From contig NZ_JAAGOH010000004.1 of NCBI RefSeq assembly GCF_010499455.1, positions 62,001 through 126,000 on the forward strand: a DNA stretch of 64,000 bases, in the 5' to 3' direction. Shown in pieces: positions 16,968-27,104 of this stretch. Numbering within the stretch: position 1 is the first letter of the stretch; each line of letters opens with the position of its first letter. The notes under the pieces are model-generated. The model was not told where the DNA came from, made no database searches, and saw nothing but the letters and a program-made list of their open reading frames with translations. The stretch is from Ideonella livida. Lineage in GTDB: Bacteria > Pseudomonadota > Gammaproteobacteria > Burkholderiales > Burkholderiaceae_C. The translations under genes and the position numbers were made by a program.

Positions 16968-17025
16968 GCGGACGATTATCATCGCGCCCCATGGCTGAGC
17001 TGGGTACGGGGTCTCGCGGGGCACG

Positions 17026-18021
17026 ATGAAGGTAGTCAAACGACTGGTGTGGACCCTGCTGGGTCTGGCCCTGGGCCTGGGCGCGCTGCTGGCCGCCTGG
17101 GTGCACAGCCCGCTGCCCCTGCGGCAGGCGCAGGTGGAGGTGTCGATCGAGCCGGGCACTTCGCCGCGGGACGTGGCGCGGCTGTGGGTGGGGGCCGGCG
17201 TCGAAGTGCCAGAGGTGGTTCTCTACCAATGGTTCAGGCTCTCGGGACAGGCCCGGCGCATCCGCGCGGGCAGCTACGAGGTCGAGACCGGCGTGACCCC
17301 GCGCACCCTGCTGGAGCGCATGGTGCGTGGTGACGAGTCGCTGGAGACCGTGCGCTTCATCGAGGGGTGGAGCTTTCGGCAGGTGCGCGAAGCCCTGGCC
17401 CGCGCGCCGCATCTGCGGCCGACACTGGCGGCGCTGAGCGATGCCGAGGTGGCCCGGCTGCTGGAGCTGCCGCTGGCCCGCCCGGAAGGGTGGGTCTTTC
17501 CTGACACCTACGCCTACAGCCGCGGCGTGAGCGACGTGACCGTGTTGCGCCGGGCCCGGGACGCCATGCGCCGGCGGCTGGAGGGCGTGTGGGCTGAGCG
17601 CGCCCAGGGGGTGCCGCTGCGCAGCCCCCAGGAGCTGCTGGTGCTGGCCTCAATCGTCGAGAAGGAGACGGGGGCGGCGGCCGACCGCGGACGCATTGCT
17701 GGCGTCTTTGCCAACCGGCTGCGGCTGGGCATGCCCTTGCAGTCCGACCCCACGGTCATCTACGGCATGGGCGAGCGTTTCGATGGCAACCTGCGCCGCA
17801 CCGACCTGCAGACCGACACCCCCTGGAACACCTACACCCGCACGGGCCTGCCGCCTACCCCGATCGCCATGCCCGGCCTGCAGGCACTCCAGGCGGCGGC
17901 GCGACCCGAAGCGACCGATGCCCTGTATTTCGTCGCCATGGGCGATGGCCGCAGCGCCTTCTCCGCCAACCTGGACGACCACAACCGTGCGGTCAACCGT
18001 TACCAGCGCGGGGGGCGCTGA
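17026..18021 (+). CDS. mltG: Endolytic murein transglycosylase MltG
   Basis: A 331-residue inner-membrane lytic transglycosylase that cuts nascent glycan strands and limits their length. One membrane segment lies near residues 8-26, followed by a LysM-like domain and the YceG catalytic domain. The catalytic glutamate is E212 in [36 protein letters not shown] and [13 protein letters not shown] are all typical. It is followed 7 bases later by tmk, as in many proteobacteria. Confidence 0.95.
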   Translation: MKVVKRLVWTLLGLALGLGALLAAWVHSPLPLRQAQVEVSIEPGTSPRDVARLWVGAGVEVPEVVLYQWFRLSGQARRIRAGSYEVETGVTPRTLLERMVRGDESLETVRFIEGWSFRQVREALARAPHLRPTLAALSDAEVARLLELPLARPEGWVFPDTYAYSRGVSDVTVLRRARDAMRRRLEGVWAERAQGVPLRSPQELLVLASIVEKETGAAADRGRIAGVFANRLRLGMPLQSDPTVIYGMGERFDGNLRRTDLQTDTPWNTYTRTGLPPTPIAMPGLQALQAAARPEATDALYFVAMGDGRSAFSANLDDHNRAVNRYQRGGR

Positions 18022-18028
18022 CCTCGAG

Positions 18029-18685
18029 ATGGACCCGATCCCAAACATTCGCCGGCCAAGGCCGCTGTTCATCACCGTCGAAGGCATCGACGGTGCAGGC
18101 AAGTCCAGCCAACTCGCCGCGCTTCGCCAGGCGCTGGAGGCCGCCGGCCACACCGTGGTGGCCACCCGCGAGCCCGGCGGCACCCCGCTGGCCGAATCGC
18201 TGCGCGCCCTGTTCCTGCACCAACCCATGGATGCCCTCACCGAGGCTTTGCTGGTCTTTGCGGCACGGCGCGACCACCTGGCCACGGTCATCGAGCCGGC
18301 GTTGGCCCAGGGCCACACCGTGCTGTGCGACCGCTTCACCGATGCCACCTTCGCCTACCAGGGCGGTGGGCGCCGTTTCGACCTCGCCGTCCTGCAGACC
18401 CTGGAGGCCTGGGTACAGAACGGGCGCCAACCGGACCTGACACTGTGGTTCGACCTGGATCCGGCCCTGGCCGCGCGCCGGCGGCAGGCGGCGCGCGAGG
18501 CCGACCGCCTGGAGCAGGAGACGCTGGACTTCTTTGACCGGGTGCGCGCGGGCTACCTGGCCCGCGCACAGGCCGCGCCCGGGCGCATCGTGCGGGTGGA
18601 GGCTGGGCAGGCCCTGGCCGACGTCCAGCGCGACGCGCTGGCGGCCCTGCAGCACTACCTGCAGGCCCGGGGAGCGCTTGCATGA
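18029..18685 (+). CDS. tmk: Thymidylate kinase
   Basis: A 218-residue dTMP kinase making dTDP. The P-loop [12 protein letters not shown] is at about 16-27, followed by [11 protein letters not shown] and the DRF/TxxY block [17 protein letters not shown]. The ATG at 18029 begins [10 protein letters not shown]. Its stop overlaps the start of holB in an ATGA, so the two are translationally coupled. Confidence 0.95.
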   Translation: MDPIPNIRRPRPLFITVEGIDGAGKSSQLAALRQALEAAGHTVVATREPGGTPLAESLRALFLHQPMDALTEALLVFAARRDHLATVIEPALAQGHTVLCDRFTDATFAYQGGGRRFDLAVLQTLEAWVQNGRQPDLTLWFDLDPALAARRRQAAREADRLEQETLDFFDRVRAGYLARAQAAPGRIVRVEAGQALADVQRDALAALQHYLQARGALA

Positions 18686-19746
18686 GCACCTTCACCGAGC
18701 AGGACCTGCCCTGGCTGGCCCCCGCACTGCACCAGCTGCTGCAGCCCCAGCGCAGCCATGCCCTGATCCTGCACGGTGCGGCCGGATCCGGCCTGTTCGA
18801 GCTGGCCTTGCGGGCGGCCCAGGCCTGGCTGTGCGAGGCCCCCGGCCCGGGCGGCCTGCCCTGCGACCAGTGCGCCGCCTGCCACCTGGCCCTGGCCCAC
18901 AGCCATGCCGACCTGCGCGTGGTCATGCCCGAGGCCGAGCAACTGGCTCGTCAATGGCAAGCCAGCGCCGATGCAGAAGGCGAGGGCGACAGCGAATCCC
19001 GCAGCAAGCGCAAGCCCAGTCGGGAGATCAAGGTCGAGGCCATCCGCCAGGCCATCGACTGGGCGCACACCAGCTCCGGCCGCGGCCGCGGCAAGGTGCT
19101 GGTGTTCCATCCGGCGGATGCCATGAACCTGGTGTCGGCCAACGCCTTGCTCAAGACGCTGGAGGAGCCCGCCCCCGGGGTTCGCCTGCTGCTGTGCGTG
19201 GACAACCCGGAGCGGCTGCTTCCCACCATCCGCAGCCGTTGCCAGCGGCTGCGCCTGGACCCGCCCCCGGTGGAGCAGGCGCTGGCCTGGTTGCGCCGGG
19301 GGCCCTTGCCGGAGCCTGAGGTCATGCTGCATGCTGCGGGCGGCGAACCCTTGGCCGCCCTGGCCCTGGCCCAGGCGGGCATGACCGCCGAGCTCTGGAC
19401 CCAACTGCCTGCACAGGTGGCCGCCGGCGAAGTGCGTGGCCTGGCGGTGCTGCCGCTGCCGCAGGCGCTGCGGGCCCTGCAGTGCCTGTGCCACGACCTC
19501 CTGGCCGTGCATGTGCAGGGCCATGCCCGCTATTTTCCGGGCACCAGCCTGCCGCAAGGCCTGGCGCTGCCCGCACTCACCGCCTGGGGCGACCAGTTGC
19601 GCCGTGCCGCGCGCCACGACGAACACCCCTGGCATGCGCCACTCCTGCTGGAGTCGCTGGTGGCCGAGGGCCAGTCGGTCATGTTGCCGCACCGCGCGGC
19701 CCGCCGGCCACCAGGGGCGGGCGTTCGTCGGCCTGCACCCCGATAA
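18682..19746 (+). CDS. holB: DNA polymerase III delta-prime subunit
   Basis: A 354-residue clamp-loader subunit. The zinc-binding cysteines are in [19 protein letters not shown], and [12 protein letters not shown] is the conserved AAA+ sensor-region block. The P-loop position reads [10 protein letters not shown] and lacks the lysine, as in E. coli delta-prime, which does not hydrolyse ATP. It overlaps tmk by four bases and precedes pilZ by 9 bases. Confidence 0.93.
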   Translation: MSTFTEQDLPWLAPALHQLLQPQRSHALILHGAAGSGLFELALRAAQAWLCEAPGPGGLPCDQCAACHLALAHSHADLRVVMPEAEQLARQWQASADAEGEGDSESRSKRKPSREIKVEAIRQAIDWAHTSSGRGRGKVLVFHPADAMNLVSANALLKTLEEPAPGVRLLLCVDNPERLLPTIRSRCQRLRLDPPPVEQALAWLRRGPLPEPEVMLHAAGGEPLAALALAQAGMTAELWTQLPAQVAAGEVRGLAVLPLPQALRALQCLCHDLLAVHVQGHARYFPGTSLPQGLALPALTAWGDQLRRAARHDEHPWHAPLLLESLVAEGQSVMLPHRAARRPPGAGVRRPAPR

Positions 19747-19755
19747 ACTCGGTTC

Positions 19756-20139
19756 ATGAGCGAACCAGAACTGACCGGATCGGCCGCCGCCACGGCCGGG
19801 CACCGTCCCAGCGTGATCCAGCTGAACTTCCGGGAGCGGGGCGCGCTCTACGCGGCCTACATCCCGATGTTCACCGAGGGCGGTCTGTTTGTGCCCACGC
19901 CGCGCGACTACCGACTGGGCGACGACATCTACCTGCTGCTTTCCCTGCCCAACGATCCCCAGCGTTTCCCGGTGGCCGGCAAGGTGGCCTGGATCACGCC
20001 GCCCAACACCTCGGGGGGTCGCACCCAAGGCGTGGGCGTGCGTTTTCCCGCGGACGAAAAGACCCGGTTGCTGCGCATGCGCATCGAGGAGATCCTGGGC
20101 ACCGCCATCTCCTCCTCCAAGCCCACCCAAACCATTTGA
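19756..20139 (+). CDS. pilZ: PilZ domain type IV pilus protein
   Basis: A 127-residue single PilZ-domain protein. FTEGGLFVPTPRDYRLGDDI and GKVAWITPPN are the family blocks. The c-di-GMP-binding RxxxR motif is not evident, as is usual for the true PilZ of type IV pilus assembly, which works without the nucleotide. The holB-pilZ-tatD order is conserved in beta- and gammaproteobacteria. It probably acts in the cytoplasm on pilus extension. Confidence 0.88.
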   Translation: MSEPELTGSAAATAGHRPSVIQLNFRERGALYAAYIPMFTEGGLFVPTPRDYRLGDDIYLLLSLPNDPQRFPVAGKVAWITPPNTSGGRTQGVGVRFPADEKTRLLRMRIEEILGTAISSSKPTQTI

Positions 20140-20178
20140 GGTGCCGCCCGGCGGCGCTCACCCCTGTTGCCTTTGCCC

Positions 20179-21009
20179 ATGCAGTTTGTCGATTCCCATT
20201 GCCACCTGAGCTTTCCGGAGCTTCGAGAGCGCCTGCCCGAGATCCTGCAGACCATGGCGCAGGCCCGGGTGGCGGCCGCCCTGTGCATCAGCACCCGCAC
20301 CGAGGAGATCGCTGAGGTGGTGGCTTTGGCGGAGGAGGATCCCCGGCTGTGGGCCAGTGCCGGCGTGCACCCTGACACCGAGGACAGCCCCGAGCCCGAC
20401 CTGGCGCTGCTGTGCGAATGGGCCCGGCATCCCCGGGTGGTCGCCCTGGGCGAGACGGGGCTGGACTACTACCGCCTCAACGGCCGCAGCGTGGCCGACA
20501 TGCAATGGCAGCGCGACCGCTTTCAGGTGCATCTGGAGGCAGCCAGGCTCACCACCCTGCCTTTGGTGATCCACACCCGCAATGCCAGCCAAGACACGCT
20601 GAGTCAACTGCGCGCCCTTCAAGGCGGGGTCGGCGGTGTCTTCCACTGCTTCACGGAAACCGCCGAGGTGGCTCGGGCCGCCCTGGACCTGGGTTTCATG
20701 ATCTCGTTTTCCGGGATCGTGAGCTTCCGCAATGCCGCCGACCTGCGTGAGGTCGCTCGTTTCGTGCCGCTGGACCGTTGCCTCATCGAGACGGACAGCC
20801 CCTACCTGGCGCCGGTGCCGCACCGTGGCAAGGTCAATCAGCCAGGCTGGGTGCCTCACGTGGCGGAAGTGCTGGCACGGGAAAAGGGCCTGGACCTGGA
20901 GGCGGTGGCGCAGGCCACCACGGCCAACTTTGAGCAGCTGTTTGGTGTGGACGTGCAGCGCCAGTGCCGCACCCGGCCGGCCCGCTTGCCCACACCACCG
21001 GCAGCCTGA
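20179..21009 (+). CDS. TatD family metal-dependent hydrolase
   Basis: A 276-residue TIM-barrel hydrolase with metal ligands in DSHCHLSF, GETGLDYY, HTRNA, VFHCFTET and LIETDSPYLAP, all in the family order. E. coli members are 3'-5' DNA/RNA exonucleases; YcfH lies in the same tmk-holB neighbourhood. The ATG at 20179 directly precedes the first metal motif. An in-frame TTG at 20167 adds four residues. Confidence 0.93.
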   Translation: MQFVDSHCHLSFPELRERLPEILQTMAQARVAAALCISTRTEEIAEVVALAEEDPRLWASAGVHPDTEDSPEPDLALLCEWARHPRVVALGETGLDYYRLNGRSVADMQWQRDRFQVHLEAARLTTLPLVIHTRNASQDTLSQLRALQGGVGGVFHCFTETAEVARAALDLGFMISFSGIVSFRNAADLREVARFVPLDRCLIETDSPYLAPVPHRGKVNQPGWVPHVAEVLAREKGLDLEAVAQATTANFEQLFGVDVQRQCRTRPARLPTPPAA

Positions 21010-21192
21010 GCGCCAGGCCGGCCCCGAGCGGCCCGCGGGGGCGGGGCTGACGGGCCTGTCAGACAGATTCCGACACGCGGCTTGTCCCTAGGCCGACTGT
21101 GCCGAACAGGCCGCGCTGCCTACAGTGAACTCCATCGACACCGATTGAACCTGCGCCGGGGCCACGTACCGGCGCGCCGATGGAGAGACACC

Positions 21193-21408
21193 ATGCGCCA
21201 CCAAGCCCTGACCGCCGCCAACCCGTTCATGATGATCACCGACCCGGAGGCCATCCTGCAGGCTGTGGAGCGTTCCGAACGCCTGAGCGGGCTGCGTCGC
21301 CGCGTATGCCGCCCCTTGGATAAGCCGCTGATCCCTAAGGTGGCCAACCCGGAACTGAGCGCCTACGACGCCGAGATTGAAGGCGCCGAGGACGAAGCCG
21401 AGCTCTGA
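21193..21408 (+). CDS. Small conserved hypothetical protein (71 aa)
   Basis: A 71-residue protein with a good GGAGAG ribosome-binding site 7 bases before the ATG. It opens MRHQALTAANPFMMITDPEA, has a basic middle (SGLRRRVCRPLDKPLIPK) and ends acidic (EIEGAEDEAEL). I recall similar short proteins in Burkholderiales but know no function. It stands alone between tatD and the tRNA gene. Confidence 0.65.
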   Translation: MRHQALTAANPFMMITDPEAILQAVERSERLSGLRRRVCRPLDKPLIPKVANPELSAYDAEIEGAEDEAEL

Positions 21409-21495
21409 GTGTCGTGTTCAGGCGCCGCCCACCGTGCCTGGGGCTCAGCGGCCGTGAGCCGATCGGACGCGGCAAGCGAACCGGAAACCGCATGC

Positions 21496-21572
21496 TGGCC
21501 TGCCCGGAGGGACTCGAACCCCCGACCTGCTGCTTAGAAGGCAGCTGCTCTATCCAGTTGAGCTACGGGCAG
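21496..21572 (-). tRNA. tRNA-Arg (anticodon TCT)
   Basis: On the minus strand a full 77-base cloverleaf can be drawn: acceptor CTGCCCG/CGGGCAG, D-stem GCTC/GAGC, anticodon stem GCTGC/GCAGC with loop CTTCTAA, T-loop TTCGAGT, discriminator G, and an encoded CCA. The anticodon TCT reads AGA codons, which are rare in this GC-rich genome. No integrated element is seen at its 3' end. Confidence 0.97.
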
Positions 21573-21626
21573 CGCGCTTTGGCAAGCCTTTGATTCTAGG
21601 CCCTCAAGCCAGCGCCGACGTGGCCG

Positions 21627-22430
21627 ATGTCACAGCTCATGGACGAGCTCGAACGGCGCACACTTTGGGAGCAGCTGCGGCAGCGCTTGCAGGCGCGGCT
21701 GCCAGAGGCGGCCGACTGGCCCTGGGGCCGCATCGGGGGATGGGCCGCACAGGGCGGACAGGCGCTGGGTGCGGCCGCCACCGTACTGGGCTGGCAGGTC
21801 TCGCCCTCACCACAAGGGCCATCGCTGCAGTTGCATGCGCAGGGCGTACCCGATGGCCACGACATCCGTTGGGGGGCGAGCGACCGCAACTACCTGAGCA
21901 GTCCGGTGCTGATCTGGCGCTGCCCGGCCCCCTTGCCGGACGAGGAGCTGCTGGCCGCCCTGTGGCCGGCGGACCTGCTGGAAGAGCAGTCCCTGGCGCT
22001 TTACCAACGCCTGGTGGACAGCACCCAGACCAGCGCCGATCCTTCCTTGCCGGCCGAACTGCGGTGGATCGCCGTGTTGCCGGCGGTGGGGCCGCTGCGC
22101 CGACGCTTCCCGGCCCTGTCCGGGTCGGCCAGCGATCCCGGTTGGCTGGAGCGGTGGTGGCAGGCCTTGCAGCCCCCGCTGGCCGTGCGCCAGACGCCCC
22201 GTTTTGAACTGGGCGGGGACATGGTCGCCGACCCCCTGGGATGGCCCGAGGAGCGCTTCAGCCTGGTGTTGCGTCAAGGACAGATGGCCTTGCGCATCCA
22301 CATGCCCCAACCCGATGAGCACCGCCTCTTGGCAACCCGTCAGCTGGTGCTGCGGGTGCTGCGCGCCATGGCCCAGGTGGCGGTCGTCCCGGCGGCGGGT
22401 GGCACCGGCCTGCTGTCGGCCACCGATTGA
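21627..22430 (+). CDS. Hypothetical protein (267 aa)
   Basis: A 267-residue soluble protein that I do not recognise. It has no signal peptide, clear membrane segment or cysteine-rich motif. It is rich in Trp and Leu, with WAAQGGQALGAAATVLGW near the N-terminus and a C-terminal segment ALRIHMPQPDEHRLLATRQL. Codon choice matches the genome, with strong third-position GC, so it looks like a native gene. It is convergent with the acyl-CoA dehydrogenase gene and begins 55 bases beyond the tRNA. Confidence 0.65.
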   Translation: MSQLMDELERRTLWEQLRQRLQARLPEAADWPWGRIGGWAAQGGQALGAAATVLGWQVSPSPQGPSLQLHAQGVPDGHDIRWGASDRNYLSSPVLIWRCPAPLPDEELLAALWPADLLEEQSLALYQRLVDSTQTSADPSLPAELRWIAVLPAVGPLRRRFPALSGSASDPGWLERWWQALQPPLAVRQTPRFELGGDMVADPLGWPEERFSLVLRQGQMALRIHMPQPDEHRLLATRQLVLRVLRAMAQVAVVPAAGGTGLLSATD

Positions 22431-22446
22431 GCGCTGCAGGCGCCGC

Positions 22447-23667
22447 TCAGCGCGGGGCGTGCTTGCCCAATTCGAGCTTGGCGATGGCGTTGCGGTGCAC
22501 CTCGTCCGGACCGTCGGCAAACCGCAGGGTGCGGGCCTGGGCGTAGTAGTAGGCCAGGGGGAAGTCCTGGCACAGGCCGGCGCCGCCGTGCACCTGCATG
22601 GCCCAGTCGATCACCTGGCAGGCCATTTGCGGGGCCACCACCTTGATCATCGCGATCTCGGCCTTGGCGGTCTTGTTGCCGGCCACGTCCATCATCCACG
22701 CGGCCTTGAGGGTGAGCAGCCGCGCCTGCTCGATCATGCAGCGGGCCTCGGCAATGCGTTCCTGCGTGACGGTCTGCTGGGCGATGGTGCGGCCGAAGGC
22801 GGTGCGGCTCAGGGCGCGCTGGCACATCAGGCCCAGAGCGCGTTCGGCCAGGCCGATCAGGCGCATGCAGTGGTGGATGCGGCCCGGGCCCAAGCGGCCC
22901 TGGGCGATCTCGAAGCCACGGCCTTCGCCCAGCAGCAGGTTGGCCGCCGGCACACGCACCTGGTCGAACTCGATCTCCATGTGTCCATGCGGCGCGTCGT
23001 CGTAGCCCATCACCGTCAGCGGACGCACGATGCGGATGCCCGGGGTGTCCATGGGCACCAGGATCATGGACTGCTGGCTGTGGCGCGGAGCGTCCGGGTC
23101 GGTCTTGCCCATGAAAATCAGCACTTTGCAGCGGGGATCGCCGGCACCGCTGGTCCACCACTTGCGGCCATTGAGCACGTAGTCCTCACCGTCACGGGTG
23201 ATGCTCGCCTCGATGTTGGTGGCATCGCTGCTGGCCACGGCCGGTTCCGTCATGGCAAAGCCGGAGCGGATCTCACCGGCCAGCAGGGGCTTGAGCCAGC
23301 GCTCTTGCTGCTCGGGCGTGCCGTAGCGCACCAGCACCTCCATGTTGCCGGTGTCCGGCGCAGAGCAGTTGAACACCTCGCTGGACCACAGCACCCGTCC
23401 CATCAGCTCGGCCAGCGGGGCGTATTCCTGGTTGGTCAGGCCGGCGCCCAGGCTGGAGTCGGGCAGGAACAGGTTCCACAAGCCGGCGGCCCGGGCCTTG
23501 GGCTTGAGCTCTTCAATGACGGGCAGCGGCGTCCAGCGCTTGCCCGCCTGGGTGTTGGCCTCGAGCTCGGCCCAGTAGCGGGCCTCGTTGGGAAAGACAT
23601 GTTCGTCCATGAAGGCCATGACGGCTTCACGCAAGGCCTGGGTGCGGGCTGAGTAGCCGAAATCCAT
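22447..23667 (-). CDS. Acyl-CoA dehydrogenase
   Basis: A 406-residue flavoprotein of the ACAD10/11-like subgroup, oxidising an acyl-CoA at the alpha-beta bond. The FAD/substrate blocks [16 protein letters not shown] and [19 protein letters not shown], and the C-terminal [19 protein letters not shown], are typical. An AGGAGAG site precedes the ATG. It is paired with an aminoglycoside-phosphotransferase-like gene, the bacterial counterpart of the two-domain eukaryotic ACAD10/11 proteins, in which the kinase acts on 4-hydroxyacyl-CoAs. A similar role here is an inference. Confidence 0.92.
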   Translation of the reverse strand: MDFGYSARTQALREAVMAFMDEHVFPNEARYWAELEANTQAGKRWTPLPVIEELKPKARAAGLWNLFLPDSSLGAGLTNQEYAPLAELMGRVLWSSEVFNCSAPDTGNMEVLVRYGTPEQQERWLKPLLAGEIRSGFAMTEPAVASSDATNIEASITRDGEDYVLNGRKWWTSGAGDPRCKVLIFMGKTDPDAPRHSQQSMILVPMDTPGIRIVRPLTVMGYDDAPHGHMEIEFDQVRVPAANLLLGEGRGFEIAQGRLGPGRIHHCMRLIGLAERALGLMCQRALSRTAFGRTIAQQTVTQERIAEARCMIEQARLLTLKAAWMMDVAGNKTAKAEIAMIKVVAPQMACQVIDWAMQVHGGAGLCQDFPLAYYYAQARTLRFADGPDEVHRNAIAKLELGKHAPR

Positions 23668-23742
23668 GGGGTCTCTCCTCTGGGGGCGGCTCGCGGGGCG
23701 CGGGCCTGGGGTTTTGTGGGGGGGGCGGCGGGAGGGGGAGGC

Positions 23743-24840
23743 TCAGGCGGCGCCTGCCCGCAAGGCGAAGCCCCAGGCCAGTTCGGCCAGGGCAGGAGCG
23801 GCAGCGCCCGTGGCCTGCGCTTGGGCACTGGAGGCGGTGCCGTCCTCCACCCGCTTGGCGATGCCCTGGGCGATGGCGGCGATGCGGAACAGGTTGTAGG
23901 CTAGGTAGAAGTTCCAGTCCTCCATCACCGCCTCCAGGTCGGTGCGGCCGATGCGTTCGCAATAGCGGGCCACGTAGTCGCGCTCGGCAGGAATGCCCAG
24001 GGCCGCGTGGTCCAGCCCGCCGATGCCGCGGAAGGTGCCTGGCGGGATGTGCCAGGCCATGCAGTGGTAGCTGAAGTCGGCCAGCGGATGACCCAGCGTC
24101 GACAGTTCCCAATCCAGCACGGCGATGACCCGGGCCTGGGCCGGATCGAAGATCAGGTTATCCAGCCGGAAGTCCCCGTGGACGATGGACACCTCGGTCT
24201 CGTCGCGGGCGCCGGGCGGGATGTGCCGCGGCAACCAGTCCAGCAGGCGGTCCATGGCCGGGTTGGGGCCGGTGACCGACGCCAAGAACTGCTTGCTCCA
24301 GCGGCCGATTTGGCGCTCGAAGTAGTTGCCGGGCTTGCCGTAGTCGCCCAGGCCCAGGGCACGGAAGTCCACCCGGTGCAGGGCGGCGATGACCCGGTTC
24401 ATCTCGTCGTAGTGCGCCGCGCGCCCGGAGGTGTCCAGCTCTGGCAGGGAGGGGTCCCACAGCACCCGGCCGCTGACATGCTCCATGACGTAGAACGCCC
24501 GGCCGATCACCGATTCGTCCTCGCACAGCAGCTGCATGCGCGCCACCGGCACTTCACTGCCCTGCAGGGCCTGCATCACCCGGAACTCGCGCTCGATGGC
24601 ATGCGCCGAAGGCAGCAGCCGGGCCACCGGGCCGGGTTTGGCCCGCATCACGTAGACCGTATCCGGCGTGGTCAACCGGTAGGTGGGGTTGGACTGGCCA
24701 CCCTTGAACTGCTCCACCTGCAGGGGGCCCGCAAAGCCGGGCAGGTGGGCATGCAGGTAGGCGGCCAGCGCCCGTTCGTCAAAGCGGTGTTGGGGGGCCA
24801 CCGGGCGGGTGCCGGTGTTGCCCTGGGCGATGGTGTCCAT
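23743..24840 (-). CDS. Aminoglycoside phosphotransferase-fold kinase, ACAD10/11-kinase-like
   Basis: A 365-residue kinase-fold protein. The substrate-contact block FKGGQSNPTYRLTT is near residues 44-57. The catalytic loop is SIVHGDFRLDNLIFDP and the metal-binding motif is VLDWELSTLGHPLADFSYH. An AGGAGAC site precedes the ATG. It lies 75 bases upstream of the acyl-CoA dehydrogenase gene on the same strand. By analogy with ACAD11 it could phosphorylate 4-hydroxyacyl-CoAs so that the dehydrogenase route can use them. It is not an antibiotic-resistance gene. Confidence 0.87.
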   Translation of the reverse strand: MDTIAQGNTGTRPVAPQHRFDERALAAYLHAHLPGFAGPLQVEQFKGGQSNPTYRLTTPDTVYVMRAKPGPVARLLPSAHAIEREFRVMQALQGSEVPVARMQLLCEDESVIGRAFYVMEHVSGRVLWDPSLPELDTSGRAAHYDEMNRVIAALHRVDFRALGLGDYGKPGNYFERQIGRWSKQFLASVTGPNPAMDRLLDWLPRHIPPGARDETEVSIVHGDFRLDNLIFDPAQARVIAVLDWELSTLGHPLADFSYHCMAWHIPPGTFRGIGGLDHAALGIPAERDYVARYCERIGRTDLEAVMEDWNFYLAYNLFRIAAIAQGIAKRVEDGTASSAQAQATGAAAPALAELAWGFALRAGAA

Positions 24841-24885
24841 GGGTCTCCTCAGCCTGTCATCGCCGGGCTGAGGGCCGGGTGGCGC

Positions 24886-25590
24886 TCAGCGTTCGGCGGC
24901 TTGCAGCAATTTGTCGCGGGACAGCACCACCAGTCGGGTGGGCTCCACGCGCAGCGCGCCTTCGCGTTCGAGTTCCTTGAGTTCCTGGTTGACGCGCTGG
25001 CGCGACGCGCCCAGCAGCTGGGCCAGATCCTCCTGCGCCAGTTGCAGGCCGATGCGGATCTCCTCGCCCTGGTGGATGCCATGGCTGCGCACCAGTATCA
25101 GCAGCTGCTTGGCCAGGCGCGCGGCCAGCGGCCGGGTGCTCAGGTCCTCGATGAGGTTGAACATCAGCCGCAGGCGACGGCAGTTCAGCCGCAGCAGGGC
25201 CTCGTAGAGCTCCACATGCTGGCTGAGCAGGTACTTGAAGTCGGGCTTGCGCACGATCAGCAGCGTGGTGGGCCCATGCGCGTTGGCATCGTGGGTGCGG
25301 GGCAGACCGTCGAACAGCGCGATGTCGCCGAACCAGGCGCCCGGCTCCACATAGGTGAGCGAAACCTGCTTGCCCGCCAGCGAGACCGAGCTCACCCGCA
25401 CCGCGCCTTTGGCCACCCCGACCCATTCCTCGGCCGGAGCTCCACGCGCCGCCAGTGGCGCCCCATCCTCCAGCCGCCGCACCACGGCGCGCGCCAGGAT
25501 GGCCTGTCGCAGGGCGTGGGAGAGGGTGGAGAACCATGGGCCGGCATCGATGTTGTGTCGCTCATCGAGTGTAAGAAGCGAGGAATGCAC
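24886..25590 (-). CDS. Crp/Fnr family transcriptional regulator
   Basis: A 234-residue regulator with an N-terminal cyclic-nucleotide-like sensor domain (about 35-150, including [18 protein letters not shown]) and a C-terminal winged HTH ([20 protein letters not shown] as recognition region). No four-cysteine Fnr cluster is seen. The start is GTG. It is divergent from icd and ends 45 bases before the kinase/dehydrogenase pair, so it may regulate either side. The effector is unknown. Confidence 0.87.
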   Translation of the reverse strand: MHSSLLTLDERHNIDAGPWFSTLSHALRQAILARAVVRRLEDGAPLAARGAPAEEWVGVAKGAVRVSSVSLAGKQVSLTYVEPGAWFGDIALFDGLPRTHDANAHGPTTLLIVRKPDFKYLLSQHVELYEALLRLNCRRLRLMFNLIEDLSTRPLAARLAKQLLILVRSHGIHQGEEIRIGLQLAQEDLAQLLGASRQRVNQELKELEREGALRVEPTRLVVLSRDKLLQAAER

Positions 25591-25787
25591 CTTTTGTCCC
25601 TGACGTGACAGTGAAAAGCCCGGTGGCGGCGGCCCCTGACGCGGACCTGCGCGGCTCGGCGCGAACCAGTGTAGCCAGGGGCGTACATCCGCCCTGTCAG
25701 CCGGCGGACATCAGCGGTGGCAGACGCACGGCGCTCCTAGAATCGGCGGCAGTTCATCCTTTTCCAAACTGCCTTGCCACTTTGACC

Positions 25788-27050
<1,263 letters not shown>

Positions 27051-27104
27051 GGCCACTGCCCGGGCTCGGGGTCAGCCGGGATGGCCGGCCCCGGCCCCAG
27101 CAAC

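Noticed and set aside
21496-21572. tRNA-Arg as an integration site of a mobile element
   Set aside because: No integrase, direct repeat of the tRNA end or atypical composition is seen on either side.
23743-24840. Antibiotic resistance by an aminoglycoside phosphotransferase
   Set aside because: The fold matches, but pairing with an acyl-CoA dehydrogenase and the ACAD11-like pattern indicate metabolism.
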